This document shows, one piece after another, positions 1-9,885 of a DNA stretch of 40,688 nt. The position numbers and the translations under genes were made by a program. The notes below the pieces were generated by a model. That model did no database searches, had not been told where the DNA came from, and was given only the letters and a program-made list of their open reading frames with translations. Source of the stretch: Gammaproteobacteria bacterium (lineage in GTDB: Bacteria > Pseudomonadota > Gammaproteobacteria > Thiohalobacterales > Thiohalobacteraceae); assembly GCA_019911805.1 (NCBI GenBank), contig JAIOJV010000019.1, positions 1 through 40,688 of the forward strand, written 5' to 3'. The number at the start of each line of letters is the position of its first letter. Position 1 is the stretch's first letter.

Positions 1-50
1 GTTCGGGGTTCGGGTTTTGCCGAATCCCGAATCCCGGCTGCCGAATCCCA
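1..50. repeat. Heptamer-periodic GATTCGG-type intergenic repeat, cut by window edge
   Basis: Two GTTCGGG units at the very start face a run of CGAATCC units (about 21-48, with one diverged unit CGGCTGC), giving a 7-base period in both arms and an imperfect inverted arrangement around TTTTG. It ends just before the kdsD stop codon. It has the same architecture as the other intergenic repeats of this window but a different unit sequence. Only part is visible because the window begins here. Confidence 0.6.
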
Positions 51-53
51 TAT

Positions 54-1025
54 TCATACCACCCCCGCACGCAGCAGGTCGTGCATGCCCAGCGCACCGA
101 CCAGGCGGTGCTCGGCATCGACCACCAGCAGGCCGTTGATCTTGCTCGCCTGCATGATGGCCAGTGCCTCGGCGGCCAACATGCCGGGCTGGACGGTCTT
201 GCAGTTGCGCGTCATCAATTCACCGACCGGGGTCTTGTGGAGATTGATCTCACGGTCGACGGCACGGCGCAGGTCGCCGTCGGTGAACACACCGGTGACG
301 CGACCGTCGGCAGCGAGCACCGCGGTCATGCCCAGGCCCTTGCGCGTCATCTCGTGCAGTGTCTCGGTGAGCGGTGCGTCGACGCTGACCTGTGGGATGG
401 TATCGCCGGTGTGCATGATATCGTCGATCAGCAACAGCAGACGCCGACCCAGGCTGCCACCCGGGTGGGCGCGGGCGAAATCCTCGGCGCTGAAGCCGCG
501 CGACTTCAACAATGCGATGGCCAGCGCATCGCCCATCACCAACGCGGCCGTGGTACTGGAGGTGGGTGCCAGCCCGAGCGGGCAGGCCTCCCTCTCCACA
601 CTGACGTCGATATTGGCGTTGGCGGCGCGGGCGAGTGTCGAGTTGGCGTTGCCCGTCATGGTGATGAGCGGCACGCCCAGGCGCTTGATCAGCGGCAGGA
701 TGGTCAGCAACTCGCCGGTCTCGCCGGAATTCGACAGCGCCAGGACGACATCCGTGGGCGTGATCATGCCGAGATCACCGTGGCTGGCCTCGCCCGGGTG
801 CACGAAGAAGGCCGGCGTGCCGGTGCTGGCGAGCGTGGCGGCGATCTTGCCGCCGATGTGTCCCGATTTACCCATGCCGAGGACCACCACGCGGCCACGG
901 CAGGCGAGGATGTAGCTGCAGGCGCGGGCGAACTGCGCGTCGATACGGCCGGCCAGCGCGCCGACGGCGCGGGCCTCGGTCTCGATGACCGCGAGCCCGA
1001 GTGCCTCGAACGTAGATTCGTTCAT
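54..1025 (-). CDS. kdsD: Arabinose-5-phosphate isomerase KdsD
   Basis: Converts ribulose 5-phosphate to arabinose 5-phosphate, the first step toward KDO for lipopolysaccharide, in the cytoplasm. The 323-residue protein has the family layout: an N-terminal SIS sugar-isomerase domain (GMGKSGHI at residues 50-57, then PGEASHGDLG and SNSGETGE) followed by two CBS domains from about residue 205. E. coli KdsD is 328 residues. I chose the ATG at 1025 (MNEST) because it overlaps the upstream gene's stop as ATGA and fits the family N-terminus; an in-frame ATG 36 bases upstream would lie inside that gene. It is divergent from mlaF, as in E. coli, but the upstream partner is a small zinc-ribbon gene rather than yrbG. 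Confidence 0.93.
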   Translation of the reverse strand: MNESTFEALGLAVIETEARAVGALAGRIDAQFARACSYILACRGRVVVLGMGKSGHIGGKIAATLASTGTPAFFVHPGEASHGDLGMITPTDVVLALSNSGETGELLTILPLIKRLGVPLITMTGNANSTLARAANANIDVSVEREACPLGLAPTSSTTAALVMGDALAIALLKSRGFSAEDFARAHPGGSLGRRLLLLIDDIMHTGDTIPQVSVDAPLTETLHEMTRKGLGMTAVLAADGRVTGVFTDGDLRRAVDREINLHKTPVGELMTRNCKTVQPGMLAAEALAIMQASKINGLLVVDAEHRLVGALGMHDLLRAGVV

Positions 1026-1207
1026 TGCGACTCGACCCGGGTGGCGCCGCAACGGCTGCAACGGTAGCGAGTCACCAGGCGGCCGGTCTTGACGTCAAAG
1101 GGCGTGCCGGGCTCGGCCTCCCATTTATGGAAGCCGCGTCGGCACAGGGTCTTGCCCTGGTGCTGGTCGGCGGCGCGCGGGCGCTTGAACGGTAAGACGT
1201 TGCTCAT
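1022..1207 (-). CDS. Small zinc-ribbon-like protein of unknown function
   Basis: Sixty-one residues, basic at the N-terminus (MSNVLPFKRPRA), with possible metal ligands C22, H27, C50 and C53 in CRRGFHKW and YRCSRCGATR. The C-x2-C knuckle and the spacing suggest a single zinc-ribbon fold. Its stop overlaps the kdsD start (ATGA), so the two are probably co-transcribed and translationally coupled. I do not recognise a characterised family. The coupling alone does not show a role in KDO synthesis; nucleic-acid or protein binding is equally possible. Its coding status rests on the Cys/His pattern and the tight junction. Confidence 0.7.
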   Translation of the reverse strand: MSNVLPFKRPRAADQHQGKTLCRRGFHKWEAEPGTPFDVKTGRLVTRYRCSRCGATRVESQ

Positions 1208-1585
1208 GGGGCCGGAGGTCCAGGCTCGGGCCCGTCATGATACACAGATGCGGCCGGCTGCCAAGACGGCAAGGGGGTGTTGTTGCAGTCCCGCAACAGA
1301 TCCGGTAGCAGGCGCGGAACCGCCGATGGGCGGCGGATTGCCGTCGAACTGGCTGAACGACGAAGGAAAATGTGTGAAAGGACTGGCAACCGCCCCGCTG
1401 GAATGGGACAATCGCGGGGCAAAAGAGCAACATGCAGTTGACGAAAGGTCCGCGCTTGGCAAGACTGTGTCCCGCCGCGGCGTACCCGCAAGGCGGGACG
1501 ACGGGGTCGACCGGCCGGCCAGGGGTGTGTTGCAGCCATCCTGAAACCTCACCCACCCAGCCTCCACAACGTCGATCAGTCTCGC
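1208..1585. other. Divergent intergenic region between the zinc-ribbon gene and mlaF
   Basis: No convincing gene lies in these 378 bases. Open frames here lack family features and overlap on both strands. The region has three GC-rich inverted repeats: 1320-1324/1329-1333, 1392-1398/1414-1420 (7 bp, perfect) and 1469-1476/1492-1499 (8 bp, perfect). It must hold the promoters for both flanking operons. Confidence 0.5.
1438..1466 (+). promoter_or_regulatory. Candidate promoter for mlaFEDCB
   Basis: TTGACG (1438-1443), a 17-base gap, then AAGACT (1461-1466). The -35 is near consensus and the -10 is weak. The predicted transcript would start with the 1469-1499 hairpin and have a leader of about 110 bases before mlaF. 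Confidence 0.35.
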
Positions 1586-2431
1586 ATGCCAGCAAGCCCC
1601 GAACACAGCGGTAACGACAGCCTGGTGAAGGTGCGCGGCATGCGCTTCGCGCGCGGCACCCGCTGGATATTCGACGGCGTCGATCTGGATATCCAGCGCG
1701 GCAAGGTCACGGCCATCATGGGCCCGAGCGGTACCGGCAAGACCACCCTGCTGCGTCTGATCGGTGGTCAGCTCAAGCCGCACGCGGGCAGCATCCGCGT
1801 CGACGGCGAAGAGGTGCCCAGACTCCGACATGACGCGCTGTACCGCCTGCGCAAGCGCATGGGGATGCTGTTCCAGAGCGGTGCCTTGCTCACCGACCTG
1901 AGCGTCTTCGACAACGTCGCCTTTCCCCTGCGGGAACATACCCGTCTACCCGAGGTCATGATCCGCGACCTGGTGCTGATGAAGCTGCAGGCAGTGGGGC
2001 TGCGCGGGGCGCGCGACCTGATGCCGAGCCAGCTGTCCGGCGGCATGGCGCGGCGGGTGGCGCTGGCACGGGCGATCGCACTCGACCCGATGATGATCAT
2101 GTACGACGAGCCCTTCGGCGGTCAGGATCCCATCTCCATGGGCGCGCTGGTACAGCTCATCCGGCTGCTCAACGACGCCCTGAATCTGACCTCCATCATC
2201 GTCTCCCACGATGTCCAGGAGACGGCCGCCATCGCCGACTATATCTATCTGCTGTCGGGCGGCCGGGTGGTCGAGCACGGTACACCAGAGGCGCTCAACC
2301 GCTCGCCGTCACCCTGGGTGAACCAGTTCATGCACGGCCTGCCTGATGGTCCGGTACCCTTCCACTACCAGGCCCCACCCTACCGGGATGACCTGCTGGC
2401 GGGTGTCCAGGCTGGACGCGACAGACGATGA
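1586..2431 (+). CDS. mlaF: Phospholipid ABC transporter ATP-binding protein MlaF
   Basis: ATPase of the inner-membrane MlaFEDB complex, which moves phospholipid between the inner membrane and periplasmic MlaC to keep outer-membrane lipid asymmetry. In 281 residues it shows Walker [10 protein letters not shown] (46-54), a Q-loop near [10 protein letters not shown], signature LSGGMARR (150-157), Walker B MIMYDEPF (170-177, D174/E175) and the H-loop VSHD. The LSGGM signature and [16 protein letters not shown] are typical of this MCE-associated ATPase group. It heads the operon mlaFEDCB, and mlaE begins 19 bases after its stop. The ATG at 1586 gives a length close to the E. coli protein. Confidence 0.95.
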   Translation: MPASPEHSGNDSLVKVRGMRFARGTRWIFDGVDLDIQRGKVTAIMGPSGTGKTTLLRLIGGQLKPHAGSIRVDGEEVPRLRHDALYRLRKRMGMLFQSGALLTDLSVFDNVAFPLREHTRLPEVMIRDLVLMKLQAVGLRGARDLMPSQLSGGMARRVALARAIALDPMMIMYDEPFGGQDPISMGALVQLIRLLNDALNLTSIIVSHDVQETAAIADYIYLLSGGRVVEHGTPEALNRSPSPWVNQFMHGLPDGPVPFHYQAPPYRDDLLAGVQAGRDRR

Positions 2432-2450
2432 TACGGACGCGGGCGACGTG

Positions 2451-3230
2451 ATGGATTGGCTGCAGCGGCTGGGCCACGGGGCGCTGGGGGTGTTCGAGCG
2501 CCTGGGGCGGGGCAACCTGTTCCTGTTACAGGTGCTGGCGGGCCTGCCGGGCCTGCTGCTGCGTCCGCGCCTGGTCATCCTGCAAATGCACTCGGTGGGT
2601 GTGCTGTCGCTGGTGATCATCGTGGTGTCCGGACTGTTCGTCGGCATGGTGCTGGGGTTGCAGGGCTACAATACACTGGTCGATTTCGGGGCCGCGGAGT
2701 CGCTCGGTGTGGTGGTGGCGCTGTCGCTGGTGCGTGAACTGGGGCCGGTGGTCGCGGCGCTGTTGTTCGCCGGCCGCGCCGGCTCGGCGCTCACCGCCGA
2801 GATCGGTCTGATGAAGGCCACCGAGCAACTGTCGGGAATGGAGATGATGGCCGTCGATCCCATCCGTCAGGTGATCGGACCGCGCTTCCTCGCGGGATTC
2901 CTGTCCATGCCACTACTGGCCGCCATCTTCAGTGCCGTCGGCGTGATCGGCGGCTATTTCGTCGGTGTGGGGTTGTTGGGCGTGGACAGCGGCGCCTTCT
3001 GGTCGCAGATGCAGGACAAGGTCGATCTGCACGAGGACATCTACAACGGTGTCATCAAGAGCCTCGTGTTCGGGTTCGCCGCGACCTGGATCGCCGTCTT
3101 CGAGGGCTACGACGCGATGCCCACCTCGGAAGGCGTGAGCCGGGCCACGACCCGCACGGTGGTCCATACGGCATTGGCCGTACTGGGCCTGGATTTCGTC
3201 TTGACGGCGCTGATGTTCGGGGATATTTGA
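2451..3230 (+). CDS. mlaE: Phospholipid ABC transporter permease MlaE
   Basis: Integral-membrane permease of the Mla complex, binding MlaF on the cytoplasmic side and MlaD on the periplasmic side. The 259-residue protein has several hydrophobic segments (for example [20 protein letters not shown]) and the MlaE/permease signature around [17 protein letters not shown]-like sequence (here [17 protein letters not shown]) and [14 protein letters not shown] chose ATG 2451 (MDWLQRLG); an in-frame ATG at 2346 lies inside mlaF and would add an atypical hydrophilic leader. No strong ribosome-binding site is seen, so translational coupling to mlaF is likely. Confidence 0.94.
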   Translation: MDWLQRLGHGALGVFERLGRGNLFLLQVLAGLPGLLLRPRLVILQMHSVGVLSLVIIVVSGLFVGMVLGLQGYNTLVDFGAAESLGVVVALSLVRELGPVVAALLFAGRAGSALTAEIGLMKATEQLSGMEMMAVDPIRQVIGPRFLAGFLSMPLLAAIFSAVGVIGGYFVGVGLLGVDSGAFWSQMQDKVDLHEDIYNGVIKSLVFGFAATWIAVFEGYDAMPTSEGVSRATTRTVVHTALAVLGLDFVLTALMFGDI

Positions 3231-3233
3231 GAC

Positions 3234-3707
3234 ATGGAACGGATCAGAACGATTGAGATTGGGGTAGGGTTGTTCGTCGTGGCGGGCCTGGCGGCACTGT
3301 TTATGCTGGCCATGCAGGTCAGCAACCTCAGTGCGATGTCCAATGAACCGGGCTATGAGCTGATCGCCCGCTTCGAGAATGTCGGCGGCCTGAAGGTCCG
3401 CTCGCCGGTTTCGGTGGCGGGCGTGCGCGTCGGGCGGGTGGCCGGCATCAGTTTCGATAGTGACGCCTACGAGGCCGTGGTGCGCATGAACATCGAGCCG
3501 CAGTACGACCGCTTTCCGACGGACACCTCGGCGCGGATCTTCACCGCCGGGTTGCTCGGCGAGCAGTACGTCGCGCTGGAACCGGGCGGCGCGGAGGACA
3601 TGCTGAAGGCAGGCGACAGTATCCGGATGACGCAGTCGGCGCTGGTGCTGGAGCAGATCATCGGCCAGTTCCTGTTCGAGAAGGCTGCGGAGGGGAGCAA
3701 GAAATGA
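3234..3707 (+). CDS. mlaD: MCE-domain phospholipid-binding protein MlaD
   Basis: Substrate-binding MCE protein of the Mla complex. In E. coli MlaD forms a periplasmic hexameric ring anchored by one N-terminal helix. Here that helix is about residues 8-25 (GVGLFVVAGLAALFMLAM) and the MCE domain follows from about residue 38 (ARFENVGGLKVRSPVSVAGV). The C-terminal hydrophobic segment (LVLEQIIGQFLFEKA) matches the helix that lines the ring pore. At 157 residues it is a compact MlaD. It starts 3 bases after mlaE and its TGA overlaps the mlaC ATG (ATGA). Confidence 0.95.
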   Translation: MERIRTIEIGVGLFVVAGLAALFMLAMQVSNLSAMSNEPGYELIARFENVGGLKVRSPVSVAGVRVGRVAGISFDSDAYEAVVRMNIEPQYDRFPTDTSARIFTAGLLGEQYVALEPGGAEDMLKAGDSIRMTQSALVLEQIIGQFLFEKAAEGSKK

Positions 3708-4330
3708 CCCGGGCGACGGTGTTGCGGATGCCGGTGCTACTGTGGGCGCTGCTGCTGGGCGCAGTAGCGGTCGGGGCGACCGTGGTGGAGGACCCCGGCG
3801 CCCTGGTGCGCGATACCTCGGACCGCATGCTGGCGGTCCTGCAGGCGCAGCACGACGCCATTGAGGCGGACCCCGCCCGGCTGTACGGCCTGGTGGACGA
3901 GATCGTGCTGCCACATTTCGATTTCGAGCGCATGTCACGCTGGGCGCTGGGCAAGCACTGGCGACAGGCGGACGCCCAGCAGCAGCGGGAATTCGTCAAT
4001 CAGTTTCGCACCCTGCTGGTGCGCACCTACGGCACCGCGCTGCTGGAGTACACCGGTCAGCAGGTCAACTACCTGCCGGTGCGCATCAGTGCCGATGGCA
4101 AGGACGCCACCGTCCGCACCGAGGTGATCAAGCCCGGCGCGCCGCCAATCCCGATCAACTACAGCATGTACCTCGGTAACCAGGGTTGGAAGGTGTACGA
4201 CGTCGTCATCGACGGCATCAGCCTGGTGTCGAATTACCGCACCACCTTTGCCGCCGAGATCAGAAACCACGGTATCGATGCGCTCATCAAGCGCCTCGCG
4301 GACCGTAATGCCACGGGCGGTGAGGTGTGA
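3704..4330 (+). CDS. mlaC: Periplasmic phospholipid carrier MlaC
   Basis: Soluble periplasmic protein that ferries phospholipid between outer-membrane MlaA and the inner-membrane MlaFEDB complex. The 208-residue protein begins with a signal peptide (MTRATVLRMPVLLWALLLG, probable cleavage near residue 25 after AVGA). The mature part has the MlaC/Ttg2D pattern: VLPHFDFERMSRWALGKHWR, then FRTLLVRTYGTALLEY and a C-terminal GWKVYDVVIDGISLVSNYR. Its start overlaps the mlaD stop (ATGA) and its stop overlaps the mlaB GTG start (GTGA). MlaA is not in this window. Confidence 0.94.
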   Translation: MTRATVLRMPVLLWALLLGAVAVGATVVEDPGALVRDTSDRMLAVLQAQHDAIEADPARLYGLVDEIVLPHFDFERMSRWALGKHWRQADAQQQREFVNQFRTLLVRTYGTALLEYTGQQVNYLPVRISADGKDATVRTEVIKPGAPPIPINYSMYLGNQGWKVYDVVIDGISLVSNYRTTFAAEIRNHGIDALIKRLADRNATGGEV

Positions 4331-4632
4331 GTGACGGCAGCATCCGGCGTGCGCCGGACGGCCGGCTGCTGCTGGCGGGAGAGCTGAGTTTCGCTACCGT
4401 GCCACGGCTGTGGGAGACGTCCCGGAACCTGCTTCGGGAGGATGGCGATCTGCACATCGATCTCAAGGACGTGCAGCGCTCCGACAGCGCCGGTCTGGCG
4501 CTACTGGTCGAGTGGATGCGCGTGGCCCGGCAGCTTGGCAAGCCCATCGAGTTCCTGAACATCCCTGCGCAGATGCTGGCCATCGCCCGCGTCAGCAGCC
4601 TCGACCAGATCCTGCCGCTCAGCCGCGGCTAA
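4327..4632 (+). CDS. mlaB: STAS-domain protein MlaB
   Basis: Small cytoplasmic subunit that binds MlaF and stabilises the Mla complex. It is a single STAS domain of 101 residues, with [17 protein letters not shown] matching the DSAGL-type loop-plus-helix signature. The GTG start at 4327 overlaps the mlaC stop as GTGA; no nearer ATG would keep the first strand of the fold. It ends the mla operon proper, since a GC-rich hairpin with a T-run follows from 4649. Confidence 0.9.
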   Translation: MSDGSIRRAPDGRLLLAGELSFATVPRLWETSRNLLREDGDLHIDLKDVQRSDSAGLALLVEWMRVARQLGKPIEFLNIPAQMLAIARVSSLDQILPLSRG

Positions 4633-6276
<1,644 letters not shown>

Positions 6277-6285
6277 AAGGGTCAG

Positions 6286-6366
6286 GATACAAGATGCAAG
6301 ATACAAGTCCGTGGGCGTATGTCTTGATATCCACTTGTACCTTGTACCTTGTACCTTGTATCTGCA
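6286..6366. repeat. Inverted heptamer repeat (TACAAG family) between murA and hisG
   Basis: The left arm has three 7-base units, GATACAA, GATGCAA and GATACAA (6286-6306). The right arm has four, three TTGTACC then TTGTATC (6335-6362), ending in TGCA. The arms are inverted copies around a 28-base core, so the RNA could fold into a long imperfect hairpin. The right arm ends 4 bases before the hisG ATG and leaves no room for a normal Shine-Dalgarno site. A second member lies at 15471-15577 with the same TTGTATCTGCA end. Confidence 0.85.
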
Positions 6367-6370
6367 GCCT

Positions 6371-7012
6371 ATGAACAACACATTGACCATCGCGGTATCG
6401 AAGGGGCGCATCTTCAAGGGAACGTTGCCGCTGCTCGCGGCGGCGGGTATCGAGTTGCGCGATGATCCGGAGACCAGCCGCAAGCTGATCCTGGACACCA
6501 ACCGCGACGACGTGAAACTGGTGTTGATCCGCGCCGCCGATGTACCCACCTATGTGCAGTACGGTGCCGCTGATCTGGGCGTGGCCGGCAAGGATGTGCT
6601 GCTGGAACACGGTGGTCGGGGCTTGTACGAGCCGCTGGATCTCGGCATCGCCCGCTGCCGGCTGATGGTCGCCGGGCGGCCGGGGGCTGGCGAGGATGTG
6701 CCCCGGCTGCGCATCGCCACCAAGTACGTGGAGAGCGCACGGCGCTATTATGCAGCGCAGGGGCGGCAGGTGGAGATCATCAAGCTCTACGGCTCCATGG
6801 AACTCGCGCCCCTGGTCGGGCTGGCGGACCTGATCGTCGATCTGGTCGATACGGGCAACACCCTTGCGGCCAACGGCCTGGTGCCACTTGCACATATCGC
6901 CGATATCAGCTCGCGCCTGATCGTGAACAAGGCGTCCATGAAGATGAAGCATGCCCAGGTGATGGGTTTCGTGGAGCGGCTGGATACGGCAGTGGCGGCG
7001 GCCCGCCGCTGA
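6371..7012 (+). CDS. hisG: ATP phosphoribosyltransferase, short catalytic form HisG
   Basis: Condenses ATP with PRPP in the first step of histidine synthesis. At 213 residues it is the short form, which lacks the C-terminal regulatory ACT-like domain of the roughly 300-residue long form and needs HisZ for activity and feedback control. It shows [29 protein letters not shown] and the PRPP-binding region [15 protein letters not shown]. The ATG at 6371 matches the family N-terminus. There is no evident ribosome-binding site because the repeat arm abuts the start. A HisZ gene occurs at 33674-34855. hisD follows after 83 bases. Confidence 0.95.
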   Translation: MNNTLTIAVSKGRIFKGTLPLLAAAGIELRDDPETSRKLILDTNRDDVKLVLIRAADVPTYVQYGAADLGVAGKDVLLEHGGRGLYEPLDLGIARCRLMVAGRPGAGEDVPRLRIATKYVESARRYYAAQGRQVEIIKLYGSMELAPLVGLADLIVDLVDTGNTLAANGLVPLAHIADISSRLIVNKASMKMKHAQVMGFVERLDTAVAAARR

Positions 7013-7095
7013 CGAATGCGTGCCACGCCGGCGGCGCAGACGGCGGCATTTCCGGACCGACAGAAAACGCATGCGCCAGCGTGGGGGAGACACGT

Positions 7096-8400
7096 ATGTT
7101 GCAGATCCGACAGTTTGCCACGACCGATACCGACTTCTGGTCCCAGCTGCAGGGTGTGCTGGCCTGGGATACCGTCTCCGACGACCGCGTCCACACCACG
7201 GTACGCGACATCCTGCGCGACGTGGAGCGCCGCGGCGACGCCGCCGTGGTGGAGTACACCAACCGTTTCGACCGCATGCAGGTCACGTCGCTGGCCGAGC
7301 TGGAGATCCCGGCCGCGCGACTGACGCAGGCCCTCGACCGCATTCCCAGCGAACAGCGCACGGCCCTGGAGGTCGCGGCGCAGCGGCTGCGCATCTACGC
7401 GGAACGGCAGTGCCTGGAGTCCTGGACCTATACCGAGGACGACGGCACGCTGCTCGGTCAGCAGGTCACTGCACTGGACCGCGTCGGCCTGTATGTGCCG
7501 GGCGGCAAGGCGGCCTATCCCTCCTCGGTACTGATGAACGCCGTGCCCGCCAAGACCGCCGGTGTACCGGAGCTCATCATGGTGGTGCCGACGCCGGGCG
7601 GGGAGCTGAACGAACTGGTGCTGGCCGCCGCCGCCATCGCCGGTGTCGACCGCGTCTTTGCCATCGGCGGCGCGCAGGCGGTCGCGGCACTCGCCTACGG
7701 TACCGAGACCATCCCGCAGGTGGACAAGATCGTCGGCCCCGGCAACATCTATGTTGCCACCGCTAAGCGCATGGTATTCGGCACCGTCGGCATCGACATG
7801 ATCGCCGGCCCCTCGGAGATTCTGGTGGTGTGCGATGGCGAGACCCCGGCGGACTGGATCGCCATGGACCTGTTCTCCCAGGCCGAGCACGACGAGGATG
7901 CGCAGGCGATCCTGGTAAGTACCAGCGCCGAATTTCTCACCGCGGTGCGTACCAGCATGGAACGGCTGCTGCCGACCCTGGAGCGCCGCGCCATCATCGA
8001 GACTTCGCTGTCGCAGCGCGGCGCGCTGTTGCTGGTGCGCGATCTCGATGAGGCGGTCGAGGTTGCCAATTTCATTGCGCCGGAGCACCTGGAGCTGTCG
8101 GTGGCCGATCCGCTGCCGCTGGTGAAGAAGATCCGGCACGCCGGTGCGATCTTCATGGGCCGCTACACCGCCGAGGCAGTCGGTGACTACTGCGCCGGCC
8201 CCAACCACGTACTGCCGACCGCGCGCACCGCACGCTTCTCCTCGCCGCTGGGCGTGTACGATTTCCAGAAGCGCTCGAGCCTGATCATGTGCTCGCCCGA
8301 AGGCGCCTCCGAACTCGGTAAGACCGCCTCCGTACTCGCCCGCGGCGAAGGCCTCACCGCCCACGCCAGTTCGGCGGAGTACCGCATACGCAAGAATTGA
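7096..8400 (+). CDS. hisD: Histidinol dehydrogenase HisD
   Basis: Zinc enzyme that oxidises L-histidinol to histidine in two NAD-dependent steps, the end of the histidine pathway. The 434-residue protein equals the usual length. Diagnostic segments are [57 protein letters not shown] with metal-site residues, and [20 protein letters not shown]. The ATG at 7096 has GGGGGAG (7083-7089) six bases upstream, better than the in-frame GTG at 7081. It probably belongs to one transcript with hisG and hisC, though a large repeat element interrupts before hisC. Confidence 0.96.
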   Translation: MLQIRQFATTDTDFWSQLQGVLAWDTVSDDRVHTTVRDILRDVERRGDAAVVEYTNRFDRMQVTSLAELEIPAARLTQALDRIPSEQRTALEVAAQRLRIYAERQCLESWTYTEDDGTLLGQQVTALDRVGLYVPGGKAAYPSSVLMNAVPAKTAGVPELIMVVPTPGGELNELVLAAAAIAGVDRVFAIGGAQAVAALAYGTETIPQVDKIVGPGNIYVATAKRMVFGTVGIDMIAGPSEILVVCDGETPADWIAMDLFSQAEHDEDAQAILVSTSAEFLTAVRTSMERLLPTLERRAIIETSLSQRGALLLVRDLDEAVEVANFIAPEHLELSVADPLPLVKKIRHAGAIFMGRYTAEAVGDYCAGPNHVLPTARTARFSSPLGVYDFQKRSSLIMCSPEGASELGKTASVLARGEGLTAHASSAEYRIRKN

Positions 8401-8419
8401 TGCTCCGGGAGGGGAGTAC

Positions 8420-8738
8420 TTCAACCGCGAAGGACGCGAAGGCGCGCAAAGGAAATTAACGGTCTTTGGCCACGGAAACACACGGAACAACACGGAAGAA
8501 TTTTAAAGGCCCTCTGCAGAAGTCCAGCAAGCGGATGATCGCAAACGGGGTCGAGGTGAAAAAGCGGGGTTCATACGGAATACATGCGTATTCTTAACCG
8601 CCGTCCAACGCTGTGAGCGCCGCTGCAGAGGCTTTTGCGGAGGTTCCCTGAGCACAGTCTTTATTCCGTGTTGTTCCGTGTGTTTCCGTGGCCAAGGACG
8701 TGTTCTTGGAGTTCCCCTTCGTGTCCTTCGTGGTTGAA
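8420..8738. repeat. Triple-nested inverted repeat element between hisD and hisC
   Basis: The outer arms, 8420-8442 and 8716-8738, match over 23 bases with two differences and carry the CACGAAGGA-type unit. The middle arms, 8468-8497 and 8664-8693, are perfect 30-base inverted copies built from 10-base units starting CACGGAA. The inner arms, 8511-8519 and 8623-8631, are a perfect 9-base pair (CCTCTGCAG/CTGCAGAGG). The core of about 100 bases has no gene. It fills most of the 362-base gap. Two repeat families seen singly elsewhere in the window are nested here, which suggests stepwise insertion. No encoded protein or target-site duplication is evident. Confidence 0.9.
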
Positions 8739-8762
8739 ATGGGGTTTCGGAGTCTAAACAGA

Positions 8763-9848
8763 ATGCCACGCGACAGCAGAGAAGACATCGAGCACTGGGT
8801 GCGGCCGGAGATCCGGGCGTTGACGGCCTATCATGTGCCCGATCCGGGGCAGTGCATCAAGCTGGACGCCATGGAGAATCCCTATGGCTGGCCGGACGAG
8901 TTGGTGGACGCGTGGCTGGAGCGTCTGCGCGGCGTGCCGCTCAACCGCTATCCTGACCCGACGGCGCGGCGCCTGCGGGACAGCCTGCGCGCGGCCATGG
9001 AGGTGCCGGCGGACATGGGCATCCTGCTCGGCAACGGGTCGGACGAACTCATCCAGATGATCGCGCAGACGGTTACGGCGCCGGGCCGGGCGATACTCGC
9101 GCCGGAGCCGAGCTTCGTGATGTACCGCCTGATCGCCCAGGTGACCGGCATGCGCTTCGTGGGCGTGCCGCTGGGTGACGATTTCGGTCTGGATCTGGAC
9201 GCCATGCTGGAGGCCATCGAGCGGGAGCAGCCGGCGGTCGTGTTCCTCGCCTATCCGAACAATCCCACCGGCAATCTGTTCGACGCCGCTGCCGTGCGCC
9301 GCATCCTCGCCGCGGCGTCGGGCCTGGTGATCGTCGACGAGGCCTACGCCGCCTTCGCCGCCGACAGTTTCATGGGCACCCTCGGCAGTCATTCCAATCT
9401 GCTGGTGCTGCGGACGCTGTCGAAGACGGGACTGGCGGGACTGCGGCTCGGCCTGCTGGCCGGCCCGCCGGCGTGGCTGAATGAGATCGACAAGACACGC
9501 CTGCCGTACAACATCGGTGTGCTCAATCAGGCGAGCGCGGAATTTGCTCTGGAACACCGCTCGGTGCTGGATGCACAGACGGCGCGCATCCGCGCCGACC
9601 GGGCGACGCTGTTCGCGGCGCTGGCGGCGCTGCCCGGCCTGCAGGTCTATCCCAGTGAGGCAAATTTCATCCTCTTCCGCACGCCCGCCGGCCGCGCCGA
9701 CACCGTCTTCGCCGGCCTGCGGGAACGTGGCGTGCTGATCAAGAATCTGAGTGCCGTTGGCGGTGCGCTGCACGATTGTCTGCGTGTGACGGTCGGGACG
9801 CCGGCGGAGAACGCGGCCTTCCTCGCGGCGCTGCGCGCGTCGCTGTGA
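8763..9848 (+). CDS. hisC: Histidinol-phosphate aminotransferase HisC
   Basis: PLP-dependent class II aminotransferase that converts imidazole acetol-phosphate to histidinol phosphate. The 361-residue protein shows LDAMENPYG, NRYPDPTA, LGNGSDELIQ, YPNNPTGN (166-171 region), VDEAYAAF with D192, and the PLP lysine K221 in TLSKTGLAGLRLG. I chose ATG 8763 (MPRDSREDIE): GGAG at 8749-8752 precedes it, and the upstream in-frame ATG at 8688 would translate repeat sequence (the outer and middle right arms) into an atypical leader. It converges with the protease gene on the other strand 37 bases downstream. Confidence 0.95.
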   Translation: MPRDSREDIEHWVRPEIRALTAYHVPDPGQCIKLDAMENPYGWPDELVDAWLERLRGVPLNRYPDPTARRLRDSLRAAMEVPADMGILLGNGSDELIQMIAQTVTAPGRAILAPEPSFVMYRLIAQVTGMRFVGVPLGDDFGLDLDAMLEAIEREQPAVVFLAYPNNPTGNLFDAAAVRRILAAASGLVIVDEAYAAFAADSFMGTLGSHSNLLVLRTLSKTGLAGLRLGLLAGPPAWLNEIDKTRLPYNIGVLNQASAEFALEHRSVLDAQTARIRADRATLFAALAALPGLQVYPSEANFILFRTPAGRADTVFAGLRERGVLIKNLSAVGGALHDCLRVTVGTPAENAAFLAALRASL

Positions 9849-9885
9849 GTGGTCGGCAGGCGCATGCCGGGGGTCCCCGCAGGAC

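Noticed and set aside
1089-1544. Protein gene in the kdsD/mlaF divergent gap (plus-strand frame of 151 codons)
   Set aside because: It overlaps the zinc-ribbon gene on the other strand, has no ribosome-binding site and no recognisable motif.
6286-6366. CRISPR-like short repeats
   Set aside because: Units are 7 bases, directly adjacent without spacers, and arranged as inverted arms; there are no cas genes.
8420-8738. Insertion sequence with transposase
   Set aside because: No open frame in the core resembles a transposase and the core is only about 100 bases; at most it is a non-autonomous element.
8688-8762. Longer HisC start at 8688
   Set aside because: The extra 25 residues would be translated from the repeat arms and do not fit the family; ATG 8763 has a ribosome-binding site.
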